Part shown: positions 45,874 to 55,347 of the stretch, in pieces
How the letters are laid out: every line of letters begins with the position of its first letter
How positions within the stretch are numbered: position 1 is the stretch's first letter
Source: Lysinibacillus irui
GTDB lineage: Bacteria; Bacillota; Bacilli; Bacillales_A; Planococcaceae
Assembly: GCF_028877475.1 (NCBI RefSeq)
Contig: NZ_CP113527.1
Coordinates: forward strand, 1,481,501 to 1,545,500
DNA length: 64,000 nucleotides
Direction of reading: 5' to 3'
Notes under the pieces: generated by a model
What the model saw: only the letters and a program-made list of their open reading frames with translations
Databases searched by the model: none
What the model was told of the DNA's origin: nothing
Made by a program: the position numbers and the translations under genes

Positions 45874-46093
45874 ATGAGCAGAGCGTACGAAAAAGAATCA
45901 GTTACATTATTTCTTTTACCCCATCATTTATTTTCTACTTAGAACAGGTTTTCAATATATTTCAAATGACGAATTGAAATGGAAGGAAAGCTTATCCATT
46001 ATGATTATTAGTATGATCGTGCTGCTCTTTGCCCTATTACTTTTTAATTGGTCTAAAACTCCCTATGATTGGAAAAAGGATAAGGATGTTTAG
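45874..46093 (+). pseudogene. Frameshifted small membrane-protein gene
   Basis: From ATG 45874 (AAAGGG upstream) the frame reads MSRAYEKE, then soon stops. Removing one base from the A5 run at 45890-45894 restores a 72-residue protein: MSRAYEKNQLHYFFYPIIYF, LLRTGF, a polar stretch, a second transmembrane segment IMIISMIVLLFALLLF, and the end NWSKTPYDWKKDKDV. Two transmembrane helices, otherwise unknown. It may be a real mutation, a phase-variable or slippage-expressed gene, or a sequencing error. Confidence 0.5.
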
Positions 46094-46212
46094 AATCACG
46101 AGCTAACTCCTACATATGTGTTTAGAGCAAAGAATATTTTGAATGAGCTAATAAATCGTGTTACTCTTGCTAGAGAGATGTCTTAACTATAAGCAGAAAA
46201 TGAGTGAAATAC

Positions 46213-47460
46213 ATGTCTTACGAAAATAAAATACTCCAAATGAAAAAAATGCTTGGTAAAAAACCAGCGACTCAACAAAAGGTGGAAGAACCCGCTTTTC
46301 AAAAGCCTGCAAAGCCAAGCTATACAGAGCAATGGCAAAAAGCAGGACTAACGGTTGTTGAAAATGACTTTGGCATTGTGTTTAAGCGTCAAGTACACTA
46401 TCCATTTTCTTATCAGCATGGCCATTATCAGCTACGGTCATTTTTTGATGCCTTGAAAAAATGGCAAGGTGCCGATTTTCATCACCCTTATGCGCTTGAT
46501 ATAAATGAACCTGTATTATTTTTTGATACAGAAACAACCGGCTTAAAGGGTGTGGGAACGCATATTTTTCTGCTCGGTTTTTTAGAAATGGCAGAGGAAG
46601 GTTTTGAGTTGACCCAATATATTCTTGCTGACCCTGCACACGAGGCAGCTTTTTTGTTTGAATCTAAGCTATGGCAAAAAACAGCGACCGTTATTACCTA
46701 TAATGGAAAAAGCTTTGATTGGCCACAGCTTGAAACACGTTGGACGCTTCACCAGAAAACGTTACCGAAATTACGATCACAACGACAAATAGATTTGTTG
46801 CATAGTTCGAAGCGTTTATGGAAAAATGATATGGAGCGCTTAAAATTAAAATCTGTGGAGGAAGAGAAACTTGGTTTTTCTCGAAAAGGAGATATTCCAG
46901 GTCATCTCGCACCTATTATTTATTTAGATGCTGTGAAAAGCGGCATACCAGATGCCCTTATGAAGGTTTTGCTTCATAACGAGTGGGATTTACTGTCCCT
47001 TATCACACTTTATAGTCATTCTACACATTTATTGTTTGAGGAAGACCATGAAGAATCCGCAAAAACCTTCACTAATATTGGGAAATGGTATGGTGATTTA
47101 AAAGAAAGCACCCAAAGTGTTAGGGTATTAGAAAAGGTGACAACTCAATTTGATGCACTAGAAGCAGGCCATGCTCAATATTATTTAGCCTTACAGCATA
47201 AAAAGAGTAAACGCTATAGTGAAGCCATTGACTCATTTGTGGCCTCTCTCCATTTTGTAGAAGCAAGAACAAAGTTACATGTCCTTGAGCAGCTAGCCAT
47301 ACTTTATGAGCATCAAATAAAAGATTATGAGCAGGCCCTTTACTATACGCATGAGGGCATACGTCTAATTCGAAATAATGAGCAATGGAGAGCAGAACAA
47401 AAACAAAAATGGGAAATTTCATGGGAAAAGCGATTGCACAGACTAGGAAATAAGAAATAA
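46213..47460 (+). CDS. mrfB: MrfB (YprB) DEDDh exonuclease with TPR tail
   Basis: About 415 residues. An RNase H-like exonuclease domain with the first catalytic Asp in LFFDTETTGL near residue 100, followed by TITYNGKSFDWP and HNEWDLLSL, then TPR-like helices (about 300-410: SEAIDSFVASLHF, EQALYYTHEGIRL). It pairs with MrfA in mitomycin C repair. The start is uncertain: GTG 46204 or ATG 46213, neither with a strong site. Confidence 0.9.
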   Translation: MSYENKILQMKKMLGKKPATQQKVEEPAFQKPAKPSYTEQWQKAGLTVVENDFGIVFKRQVHYPFSYQHGHYQLRSFFDALKKWQGADFHHPYALDINEPVLFFDTETTGLKGVGTHIFLLGFLEMAEEGFELTQYILADPAHEAAFLFESKLWQKTATVITYNGKSFDWPQLETRWTLHQKTLPKLRSQRQIDLLHSSKRLWKNDMERLKLKSVEEEKLGFSRKGDIPGHLAPIIYLDAVKSGIPDALMKVLLHNEWDLLSLITLYSHSTHLLFEEDHEESAKTFTNIGKWYGDLKESTQSVRVLEKVTTQFDALEAGHAQYYLALQHKKSKRYSEAIDSFVASLHFVEARTKLHVLEQLAILYEHQIKDYEQALYYTHEGIRLIRNNEQWRAEQKQKWEISWEKRLHRLGNKK

Positions 47461-47496
47461 TTTCCTGGGTAAGCGCAAGAATCGACAACTTTATCC

Positions 47497-47525
47497 TTAC
47501 AATTGGTGTTTTCAGACGATATAAT
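47497..47525 (+). promoter_or_regulatory. Promoter of gpsB
   Basis: TTACAA (47497-47502), 17-base spacer, TATAAT (47520-47525). A second -10 with an extended TG (TGCTATAAT, 47537-47545) follows. Confidence 0.7.
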
Positions 47526-47581
47526 GTGATGAAGTGTGCTATAATGTATTCGTGTATGTAGTGTGAGGAAGGGCGATGTGA

Positions 47582-47878
47582 ATGGACATTAAATTAACGT
47601 CAAAAATGATCCTTGAAAAGGAATTTAAAAAGAATTTTAAAGGCTATAATGTAGAAGATGTAGATTCTTTTCTTGATGAAATTATTCAAGACTATGAAAC
47701 GTTTGAAAAAGTGGTGGCCCAACTACGTGAAGAAAATAGACAATTAAAAGAGGAAATTGATAGTACACCAAAGAGACAACCAGTTGCTTCAGCAACAGCT
47801 GGTACAACTAACTTTGATATTTTAAAACGTCTATCTAATTTAGAAAAACATGTATTTGGTAGCAAGCTATACGAATAA
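47582..47878 (+). CDS. gpsB: GpsB cell-division/wall-synthesis adaptor
   Basis: 98 residues. N-terminal DivIVA-like domain ([32 protein letters not shown]), coiled coil to about residue 60, a short linker, and the C-terminal helix [21 protein letters not shown] that trimerises dimers. GpsB shuttles PBP1 between septum and side wall. GGAAGGG upstream. Its strong promoter and the following rnpB are as in Bacillus. Confidence 0.95.
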   Translation: MDIKLTSKMILEKEFKKNFKGYNVEDVDSFLDEIIQDYETFEKVVAQLREENRQLKEEIDSTPKRQPVASATAGTTNFDILKRLSNLEKHVFGSKLYE

Positions 47879-47893
47879 ATTTAGTCATTTATA

Positions 47894-47922
47894 TTGTATT
47901 TAACATAAAACTCTAGTATAAT
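47894..47922 (+). promoter_or_regulatory. Promoter of rnpB
   Basis: TTGTAT (47894-47899), 17-base spacer, TATAAT (47917-47922), giving a start near 47929, just before the RNA. Confidence 0.75.
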
Positions 47923-47929
47923 CTTTCGT

Positions 47930-48325
47930 ATCATCATGAAATTCTGGTAATCGCTGCGGCGCTAGACGTCGTAGAGGAAAGTCCATGCTCACACGGTTCT
48001 GAGATGGCCGTAGTGTTCGTGCTTACTGAAAAAATAAGGTAAGGCAGCTGTTCAGGCTGACGGCGGAAGGAAAACCTACGTCTTTGGATATGGTTGACAC
48101 TTCCTGAAAGTGCCACAGTGACGAAGCTTGCTTGGAAACTTGCAAGGTGGAACGAGGTAAACCCCACGAGTGAGAAACCCAAATTATGGTAGGGGCACTC
48201 TCTAGAAGGAATTGAACGGATAGAGGGACAGAGTTTGCTCTGTAGATAGATGATTACCACCTGATCGTACGAGGCGCAAGCTGTTTGAGTACTCGGGAAC
48301 AAAACATGGCTTATGGAATTTTTTG
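47930..48325 (+). ncRNA. rnpB: RNase P RNA, Bacillus type B
   Basis: The universal core is readable: GGTAATCGCTGC near the 5' end, GAGGAAAGTCCATGCTC, GGCTGACGGC, GAAAGTGCCACAGTGACGAAG, GAGGTAAACCCC, GAGAAACCCAAATT and TAGATAGATGATT, closing with ACAAAACATGGCTTA. AAATTC near 47939 pairs with GAATTT near 48316 as helix P1. It is the ribozyme that matures tRNA 5' ends. Position after gpsB matches Bacillus. Ends are set from P1 and the promoter, so they are approximate. Confidence 0.95.
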
Positions 48326-48348
48326 ATGCTTATCTATGAATAACAAGC

Positions 48349-48378
48349 GCTCTCCAACTCGGTGGAGAGCTTTTATTT
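48349..48378 (+). terminator. Terminator of rnpB
   Basis: GCTCTCCA / TGGAGAGC arms with a short loop, followed by TTTTATTTTG. Confidence 0.85.
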
Positions 48379-48379
48379 T

Positions 48380-48782
48380 GAGTTCATGAGGAAAAAGTAA
48401 CCTTGTTAATCAAGTCTTGGTATGCGCGATACGTTTGAGAATAGCTAAATCAGTGCGCTCTCTATCGCTACCGCTTCTAAGTCACAATATCTAAACGGTT
48501 ATCGTAACAATATAATGTATGTAGATCTTGAGTAGATAAATAAGTCGAGCCTCAGGTATCAATCCTAAAGGTGATAAGAATACGTACATCTTCTTTCCAT
48601 TTCAGCCGGTGTCCTAAAATTTTGGAGTGGCGCTTTTCAAGGAAGCTTGAAAATCTAGATGCATTTTTATCTACGCGAAAGCGAAGCGTCAGCGAAAATT
48701 TACGCTGAGGCGTAATGGATTACATACCGATTGACGAAATGCCCTTCTTAGGGAGTATAGAGAGATAGGATGGAGCGGAAAC
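48380..48782. other. Gene-free region before the PAS-GGDEF-EAL gene
   Basis: About 400 bases without a supportable gene. It contains TATAAT at 48511 without a good -35, and a near-perfect GC-rich hairpin at 48686-48712 (GCGTCAGCG / CGCTGAGGC), unusual for this AT-rich DNA. This is possibly a dispersed repeat or a leader structure. Confidence 0.45.
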
Positions 48783-50528
48783 ATGAACGGAGTGAATAAT
48801 TGGGAAAGTATGGATAAGTTGAATTTGATTTCAAAATATCCTACGACCTTAGTACTTAAAATCTTCGAAAATGTATCTGAAGGTATCATGATTACGGATG
48901 AATACAAAAAAATAGTAATGGTGAATCCCGCCTTTGAATTTGTGACAGGCTATACACGAGATGAAGTGGTTGGAAAAACGCCCGCCGTTTTGCAATCGGG
49001 TGTACATGAATTGCCTTTCTATTTAGAGATGTGGGAACAGATACGACAAGAAGGCATTTGGCAAGGTGAGATATGGAATCGACGTAAAACAGGAGATGTA
49101 TATCCTGAATGGTTAACGATTGTAAGTGTAACCAACGATGAGGGGAAGGTTACAAATTACTGTGGTATTTTCACAGATTTGTCTGAAAGAAAAATAGTAG
49201 AACATGAATTGGAAAAGCGTTTACTTACGGATTCATTAACAGATGTATCCAATCGTTTTGCCTATATTGAAAGAATGGATAATCTCTTAGAATCGACTTC
49301 TGCTATTTCTCATTCAGTGCAGCACGCGGTTTATTTTTTAGATTTGGATCGCTTCAAACAAATTAATGATACATTAGGCCATGCTGTAGGAGATTCAATT
49401 TTAATAGAAGTAGCAAATCGTTTAAAAAAATTACTGAAAAACAAAGATATTATTGCAAGATATGGTGGGGATGAATTTGTCATCACCTTAACCAATGTGA
49501 AAAATGTCAAAGAAGCAGCAAAATTTGCTGAGCAAATCATTAGTAGTATAGAACAACCGATGATGTTAAATGGGCAGGAAGTATTTATTTCTACAAGTGT
49601 TGGGATTAGTGTTTATCCAGTAGACGGAAAAAACACAGAAGAACTGATTAATTGTGCAGATCGAGCCATGACTTATTCAAAAAAACATGAATTGAATGGC
49701 TATTCCTTTTATTTTGATGAACTACAAACTGATGCAAAACGAGTTTTATTGCTTGATTCAGAGTTAAGAAGAGCCATAGAAAATCGCGAATTTGAGCTGT
49801 ATTTTCAACCAAAAATTTCGGTGGAAAATGAGGGGATTCAAGGTTTAGAGGCACTGGTACGTTGGAATAGCGAAAGGCTTGGCTTTGTATCACCAGCGGA
49901 GTTTATACCTTATGCTGAGGATACGGGATTAATCATTCCGTTAAGTGAGGTTATTTTAGAAAAAGCATGTGAAGCAGTTATTCAAATGCAACAACAAGGT
50001 TGGAAAACACCTGTAGCCATTAATATATCGAGCATTCACTTTAAACAGCAGAATTTTTTAGATTCAATACAAACAATATTAGAACGCTATAATATGCCAG
50101 CAAACAATTTTGAAATAGAAGTAACGGAACGAACAGTTATGAATAATGCAAACGAAACTGTCAGTAAGTTAGTGCGCTTGAAACAATTAGGCTTTAAAAT
50201 CTCGATCGACGATTTTGGGACGGGCTATTCGTCTTTAAGCTATTTAGTTCGTTTTCCATTAGATTGTTTAAAAATTGATCGTAGCTTTATTCAACATATT
50301 GGATCACTTGATGAGAAACAGGCAGTTGTAGATGCGATTATTCAAATGTCACATCGATTAAAAATGAAAGTTGTTGCTGAAGGTGTTGAACAGGCACAAC
50401 AAGTGGATATACTACGTAAAATGAACTGTGATATTATTCAAGGCTATTATTACAGCAAACCATTACCATTAAATGAGCTCATTGAGTTTATGGAGTATTG
50501 GGAAATTGAGCATCAAGGAAGGAAATAA
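48783..50528 (+). CDS. PAS-GGDEF-EAL cyclic-di-GMP protein
   Basis: 581 residues, soluble. PAS domain about 22-140 (ENVSEGIMITDEYKKIVMVN, NYCGIFTDLSERK), GGDEF domain about 145-305 with intact RYGGDEF, and EAL domain about 320-575 with QGLEALVRW, IEVTERT, DDFGTGYSSLSYL, KIDRSFI and AEGVE, so both synthesis and hydrolysis residues are present. Which activity dominates cannot be told. GATAGGATGGAG precedes the ATG. It sits between rnpB and ypsC, where I expect no such gene in Bacillus; it ends 3 bases before ypsC. Confidence 0.9.
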   Translation: MNGVNNWESMDKLNLISKYPTTLVLKIFENVSEGIMITDEYKKIVMVNPAFEFVTGYTRDEVVGKTPAVLQSGVHELPFYLEMWEQIRQEGIWQGEIWNRRKTGDVYPEWLTIVSVTNDEGKVTNYCGIFTDLSERKIVEHELEKRLLTDSLTDVSNRFAYIERMDNLLESTSAISHSVQHAVYFLDLDRFKQINDTLGHAVGDSILIEVANRLKKLLKNKDIIARYGGDEFVITLTNVKNVKEAAKFAEQIISSIEQPMMLNGQEVFISTSVGISVYPVDGKNTEELINCADRAMTYSKKHELNGYSFYFDELQTDAKRVLLLDSELRRAIENREFELYFQPKISVENEGIQGLEALVRWNSERLGFVSPAEFIPYAEDTGLIIPLSEVILEKACEAVIQMQQQGWKTPVAINISSIHFKQQNFLDSIQTILERYNMPANNFEIEVTERTVMNNANETVSKLVRLKQLGFKISIDDFGTGYSSLSYLVRFPLDCLKIDRSFIQHIGSLDEKQAVVDAIIQMSHRLKMKVVAEGVEQAQQVDILRKMNCDIIQGYYYSKPLPLNELIEFMEYWEIEHQGRK

Positions 50529-50531
50529 TCT

Positions 50532-51668
50532 ATGGCAAACTATCAATTAGTAGCTACTTCAGCAATGGGCTTAGAGGCAATAGTTGCCCAAGAAGTGAAA
50601 GCACTCGGCTATGAAACAACTGTTGACAATGGCAAAGTATATTTTGAGGGCGACGAAACAGCTATTGCACGTACCAATTTATGGCTGCGTGTAGCGGATC
50701 GAGTAAAAATTGTTGTTGGACAATTCCCAGCAAAATCGTTTGAACAATTATTTGAAAGTGTAAAAGCATTACCATGGGAGAAGTATTTACCGGTGGATGC
50801 TGCTTTTCCGGTTTCAGGGAAGTCGGTTAAATCGAAATTATTTAGTGTGCCAGATTGCCAAGCGATTACAAAAAAAGCGATTGTCGAACGCATGAAACAG
50901 CATTATAAACGACTTGGCTTTTTAGATGAATCAGGGGCGACCTACAAAATTGAGGTTTCAATTTTAAAAGATGTGGCGACACTAACGATTGATACATCTG
51001 GCGCAGGCTTGCATAAGCGTGGCTATCGTCAGGCTCAAGGTGAGGCACCGTTAAAAGAAACATTAGCTGCAGCACTTGTACAAATTTCGAAGTGGAATCC
51101 AAATCGTCCGTTTGTTGACCCATTCTGTGGCTCGGGTACCATTGCATTAGAAGCGGCAATGTTTGGACAAAATATAGCACCGGGATATAACCGTGAATTT
51201 ATTTCAGAGGATTGGCCGTGGATGAAAGCTGCTATCTGGGATACGGTTCGTGATGAAGCAGAAAGCTTAGCGAATTATGATCAGCCACTAGAAATTATTG
51301 GTTCAGATATTGATCATCGCATGGTCAGCATTGCGCAAGAAAACGCGATGGAAGCAGGTTTTGGTGAGTTAATCGCGTTTAAGCAAATGCAAGCACGTGA
51401 TTTTACAACACAATTAACGGATGGTGTCATGATTGGTAACCCACCATACGGAGAACGTATCGGTGATGTGGAAGTCGTAGAGCAAGTAATCCGTGATTTA
51501 GGAAAAGTGATGAAGAATTATCCAACTTGGTCTGTATATATGCTTTCCTCCATGAAAAATTTTGAAGAATTATATGGACGCCAAGCGACGAAGAAGCGTA
51601 AGTTATTTAATGGCTTTATAGAAACAAATTATTATCAATTCTGGGGTCAAAAGTCTAAAAGAGATTAA
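50532..51668 (+). CDS. ypsC: THUMP-domain RNA methyltransferase (YpsC/RlmL-type)
   Basis: 378 residues: N-terminal ferredoxin-like/THUMP domain (about 1-155) and a Rossmann methyltransferase with the SAM motif DPFCGSGTIALEAA near residue 197 and the catalytic NPPYGERIG. Related to the RlmL N-terminal half that methylates 23S rRNA guanosine. The start is 3 bases after the upstream gene's stop. Confidence 0.9.
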   Translation: MANYQLVATSAMGLEAIVAQEVKALGYETTVDNGKVYFEGDETAIARTNLWLRVADRVKIVVGQFPAKSFEQLFESVKALPWEKYLPVDAAFPVSGKSVKSKLFSVPDCQAITKKAIVERMKQHYKRLGFLDESGATYKIEVSILKDVATLTIDTSGAGLHKRGYRQAQGEAPLKETLAAALVQISKWNPNRPFVDPFCGSGTIALEAAMFGQNIAPGYNREFISEDWPWMKAAIWDTVRDEAESLANYDQPLEIIGSDIDHRMVSIAQENAMEAGFGELIAFKQMQARDFTTQLTDGVMIGNPPYGERIGDVEVVEQVIRDLGKVMKNYPTWSVYMLSSMKNFEELYGRQATKKRKLFNGFIETNYYQFWGQKSKRD

Positions 51669-51677
51669 CGAATAGTA

Positions 51678-51710
51678 ACGGAAGATAAGTTGTTTTCTTA
51701 TCTTCCGTTT
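51678..51710 (+). terminator. Terminator after ypsC
   Basis: Twelve-base arms ACGGAAGATAAG / CTTATCTTCCGT with a 7-base loop; the tail is only TTC, so it may be partial. Confidence 0.7.
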
Positions 51711-51753
51711 CGTCGCGTATAATAGCACCAGAGAGTTAGAGGGGGAACATTAA

Positions 51754-53661
51754 TTGCGTAAATCTTTACCATTTGCATTATCAAAGGACCGTTCATTTTT
51801 TGATTCATTAGGTGATTGGATGGGCGATGTCCTTTATGATGAATTACCTGAAAAAGGCTTTGAATGCCGTGATGAGCAAATTTTTATGGCTTATCAAATA
51901 GAACAAGCACTAAAAGAAAAAAATGTTCTCTTTGCAGAGGCAGGAGTGGGAACTGGCAAAACCATTGCTTATTTACTACCAGCCATTTCCTATGCGCGTT
52001 ACACTGGGAAACCAGCGCTCATTGCTTGCGCAGATGAAACATTAATCGACCAGCTCGTAAAAGAGGGGGGCGATATTTATAAGCTTCAAAAAACATTAGG
52101 ACTTGAAATTGATGTTCGCTTAGCAAAATCGCGAGATCAGTATTTATGCTTAAAACGTTTTGAAGAAACGGAAAAGGTAGTAACGGATGAATGGATTGAT
52201 GATATTGCCTTTTCTATTCCAGATGGTGTGTATGCACAAGGCTCAATGATCGCTGTCCATCCGTATGGTGAGCGTAGTGATTATCCGACTGTTAGTGACG
52301 AGGATTGGCAAAAGGTCAATTATAATGCCATTATGCAATGTTCGGTTTGTGAGCTTCGTAATCGCTGTGGGCAAACATTACATCGCTCACATTATCGTAA
52401 ATCAACAGATCTTGTTATCTGTTCACAGGATTTTTTAATGGAGCATTTGGCCACTAAGGAATCGCGTGAGCGTGAAGGCCAGCTAGCATTATTGCCAGAG
52501 GTATCAATGATTGTGTTGGATGAAGGACATCTATTGGAATATGCTGCTCAAAAAGCAATGACATACAAAGTACAGGCAACAACGATTGTTAAACTACTTG
52601 AGCGATTGATGGTAGATGGCGTACGTGAGCGTACACTGTACGCAATGGAAAAATTACAGGATGATCATGAGCTATTCTTTGATCAGCTTCGTGATGATAT
52701 CGTTGCTTCAAATGAGGATCGTAAACGTATAAACAAATCAAAAACACTGCTTGCTTACGGGAAGCAGTTAATAAAAGATGTAGAAACGTTGATGGAAGAA
52801 TTCGTCTTTGAATCAGAAATGTATATGATTCCCGAATATGAATTAAATATGGCAGAAGAATACTTAGAACAATATGAGGCTTCTTTGCGTATTTTCATAG
52901 CACAGGGCGATGCAGTAGATTGGTTAGAGGAGACAGATGGCGAAGAAACGCTTGTTATTATGCCTCGTTTAATTACAGAGGTTTTAGCTGAAAAATTATT
53001 CTCTAAAAAGCTTCCAATCGTCTTTTCTTCTGCAACCTTATCTGTTAATAAAGACTTTTCATATATTGCCTATAGTTTAGGAATTCGAGATTATCAATCA
53101 TTTTCAGTACCTTCTCCATTCGACTATGAAGAAGTGATGAAAATCTATTTACATGAGCTTAGTCAAGGTGATAAAACAGCGCGAGTTCAGCAATTGCTAC
53201 GTGATGGCGAGCAAACATTAATATTATTTAAATCCAAGCAAGCGATGCTAAACTTTAAAGCAGAATTACCACTAATGGAACGAATGTATGTGGCTTTCGA
53301 AGGAGATCGAGAGCTTTCAGCAATCGTCCGAGACTTCCAGCAGGGATCGGTTAAAACATTATGCTCATATCATTTATGGGAAGGCTTAGATTTACCAGAG
53401 GAAGCATTAACACGTGTTATTATTTATGATTTACCGTTTCCTCCACAAGATCCACTATTTGATGCGAAGCGCACATTTGCTGAAAACCCATTTGAAGAGG
53501 TGGAGCTACCTTTCATGCAATTACGCTTGCAGCAAGGGATGGGACGCTTAATTCGGACATCAAATGATCATGGAGACATCCACATTTTGCTGAATGAGGA
53601 AGAACAAAAACAGCGTGCAGCCTTTGAAAACATATTAGCTGTTGTCCCAGAAATAAAATAA
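51754..53661 (+). CDS. ypvA: DinG/YoaA-type ATP-dependent helicase (YpvA)
   Basis: 635 residues, XPD-like. Walker A AEAGVGTGKTIAYLLP near residue 65, a probable 4Fe-4S cysteine set (QYLCLKRF and CSVCELRNRC, about 130-200), DEGH box VLDEGHLLEYAA, and the C-terminal QQGMGRLIR. TTG start with GAGGGGGAA upstream. It follows ypsC as in B. subtilis; a role in unwinding damaged or structured DNA is inferred from the family. Confidence 0.9.
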   Translation: MRKSLPFALSKDRSFFDSLGDWMGDVLYDELPEKGFECRDEQIFMAYQIEQALKEKNVLFAEAGVGTGKTIAYLLPAISYARYTGKPALIACADETLIDQLVKEGGDIYKLQKTLGLEIDVRLAKSRDQYLCLKRFEETEKVVTDEWIDDIAFSIPDGVYAQGSMIAVHPYGERSDYPTVSDEDWQKVNYNAIMQCSVCELRNRCGQTLHRSHYRKSTDLVICSQDFLMEHLATKESREREGQLALLPEVSMIVLDEGHLLEYAAQKAMTYKVQATTIVKLLERLMVDGVRERTLYAMEKLQDDHELFFDQLRDDIVASNEDRKRINKSKTLLAYGKQLIKDVETLMEEFVFESEMYMIPEYELNMAEEYLEQYEASLRIFIAQGDAVDWLEETDGEETLVIMPRLITEVLAEKLFSKKLPIVFSSATLSVNKDFSYIAYSLGIRDYQSFSVPSPFDYEEVMKIYLHELSQGDKTARVQQLLRDGEQTLILFKSKQAMLNFKAELPLMERMYVAFEGDRELSAIVRDFQQGSVKTLCSYHLWEGLDLPEEALTRVIIYDLPFPPQDPLFDAKRTFAENPFEEVELPFMQLRLQQGMGRLIRTSNDHGDIHILLNEEEQKQRAAFENILAVVPEIK

Positions 53662-53663
53662 TG

Positions 53664-53699
53664 AAAAACGAGTTTGCCATAGAGGTAAGCTCGTTTTTT
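53664..53699 (+). terminator. Terminator after ypvA
   Basis: ACGAGTTTGCC / GGTAAGCTCGT with one mismatch and a 5-base loop, followed by a run of Ts. Confidence 0.85.
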
Positions 53700-53828
53700 A
53701 ATATATTGAAATAATATTTTTCTCGATGTTAAATAATTCAATTTTAAAAAACTGTTGAATATTTCTCTTTTAAGCTATATAGTTCTTTGTAATGCAACAA
53801 TATCTGGTGAAAGAAAATATTTTTTTTA

Positions 53829-53858
53829 TTGAAAATAATTTCACAAAAGGTTTATAAT
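53829..53858 (+). promoter_or_regulatory. Promoter of the eut locus
   Basis: TTGAAA (53829-53834), 18-base spacer, TATAAT (53853-53858), about 58 bases before eutW. Confidence 0.65.
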
Positions 53859-53916
53859 AATGACAAGAATTTTTAAGAATAATCAAATTGATTGTTGATT
53901 ATTTTAGATAGGGGGC

Positions 53917-55347
53917 TTGAACCTGTCGAACATTCAATCATTATGTAGAAAATATACAAACCTTTCGGCAACGGATATTGACAAGTTAACAGAAATAGAG
54001 GCTACACTAAAGTATTATGCTGAGTTGACTGATTGTTATATGTTCATAGATTGCATGTTGGAAAATTTACCACATGCGATTGTTGTGGCAGAGGCTTTCC
54101 CGAACAAGGAAATTGGGTTATATGAGAAATCAGTTATCGGAAAATTCGTATTTGAAAGTTTTGAACCAGCCGTATTCGCTGCGTTTAAACATAAAGAAAA
54201 ATCATCCATCTCAAGAGCAATTACGCAGGAAGGTGTTACGGTAGAGCAACATGTCATTCCTATTTTTAATGAGCAACAGCAAGTAATAGCAGTGTTGATT
54301 CAGGAAAAAATGGTGAAGATGCAAACGACACCGAAAGATGATTTTCAAAATATGCCTTTCGCATTAATTGAGCATATTGTAGAACCAAACTCTCAGCCAA
54401 TACCAGTTGTGTCAGATTTACTTGTAGAATCGATCATTCTGACAAATCACGAGAACAAAGTGATTTACAGTAATCCTGCTGGCTACCATTTTATTTCTGA
54501 GCTATCAGGGTTAGAAAATTTTGACAATGTTGCATTAGATAAAATATTACCGTTTTTACAGGAAGTCTATGATAAAGGCGATGATGTCTTTTTCTTAGAA
54601 ATTACGATTGATCGTAAATCCTTTATTGTGAAGAAAATTCCGATTCGTAGTCATAACGAGAAAGTGACGCTACTCATTATTCATGATCTAACAGAGCTTA
54701 AACTGAAAGAAAATGAGCTAATGATGAAAACATTTGCGATACGGGAAATTCACCATCGTGTGAAAAATAATCTTCAGACAGTAACGAGCCTTCTACGTTT
54801 GCAAATGCGGAATGATTTGTCGGCTGCGAATGCAAGTGCTTTTCAGGAGGCATTAAATCGAATATATAGTATTTCATCGGTTTATGAGCTTATTTTAGAA
54901 AACGAGGATAACGCTGAGGAAAGAGTAGACGTTATCGCATTAGCTAAAAAAATAGGTCATAAAATGATTGGCACGTCCAATACAGCGACTATTCAATTAG
55001 CCTTTCATCATGATAATTTGCAACTATTTTGCCATTCAAAAAAAGCAGTATCCCTTGCACTCATTATTTGCGAGCTACTGCAAAATGCATTAAAGTATGC
55101 TTTTATCGGACGTGATGAGGGAACCATCGATATTCTATTCATGCAGGAAGATTCAACGATTTCACTTCATATTTCTGACAACGGCGTTGGAATGCAAGAG
55201 GTGAAGGCATCTTTTGGTATGGAGATTATCACAAGGCTCGTCGAATATGATTTAGCTGGCTCATTTTCAATTATCCCTAGTGAAGAAGGTACACATACTC
55301 AAGTTCAGTTCCCTGTAAGTGAGGAGGTATTTATCGTAAATGACTAG
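53917..55347 (+). CDS. eutW: EutW-type sensor histidine kinase
   Basis: 476 residues, soluble. An N-terminal sensing region (about 1-135), a PAS-like segment (about 170-260), then the HisKA_2 helix REIHHRVKNNLQTVTSLL (His279/280) and an ATPase domain with LLQNALKYAF and SDNGVGM. In Enterococcus, EutW detects ethanolamine and phosphorylates EutV. The start is odd: TTG 53917 lies one base after GGGGG, while a CTG at 53923 has better spacing. The 3' end overlaps eutV by 8 bases. Confidence 0.87.
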   Translation: MNLSNIQSLCRKYTNLSATDIDKLTEIEATLKYYAELTDCYMFIDCMLENLPHAIVVAEAFPNKEIGLYEKSVIGKFVFESFEPAVFAAFKHKEKSSISRAITQEGVTVEQHVIPIFNEQQQVIAVLIQEKMVKMQTTPKDDFQNMPFALIEHIVEPNSQPIPVVSDLLVESIILTNHENKVIYSNPAGYHFISELSGLENFDNVALDKILPFLQEVYDKGDDVFFLEITIDRKSFIVKKIPIRSHNEKVTLLIIHDLTELKLKENELMMKTFAIREIHHRVKNNLQTVTSLLRLQMRNDLSAANASAFQEALNRIYSISSVYELILENEDNAEERVDVIALAKKIGHKMIGTSNTATIQLAFHHDNLQLFCHSKKAVSLALIICELLQNALKYAFIGRDEGTIDILFMQEDSTISLHISDNGVGMQEVKASFGMEIITRLVEYDLAGSFSIIPSEEGTHTQVQFPVSEEVFIVND

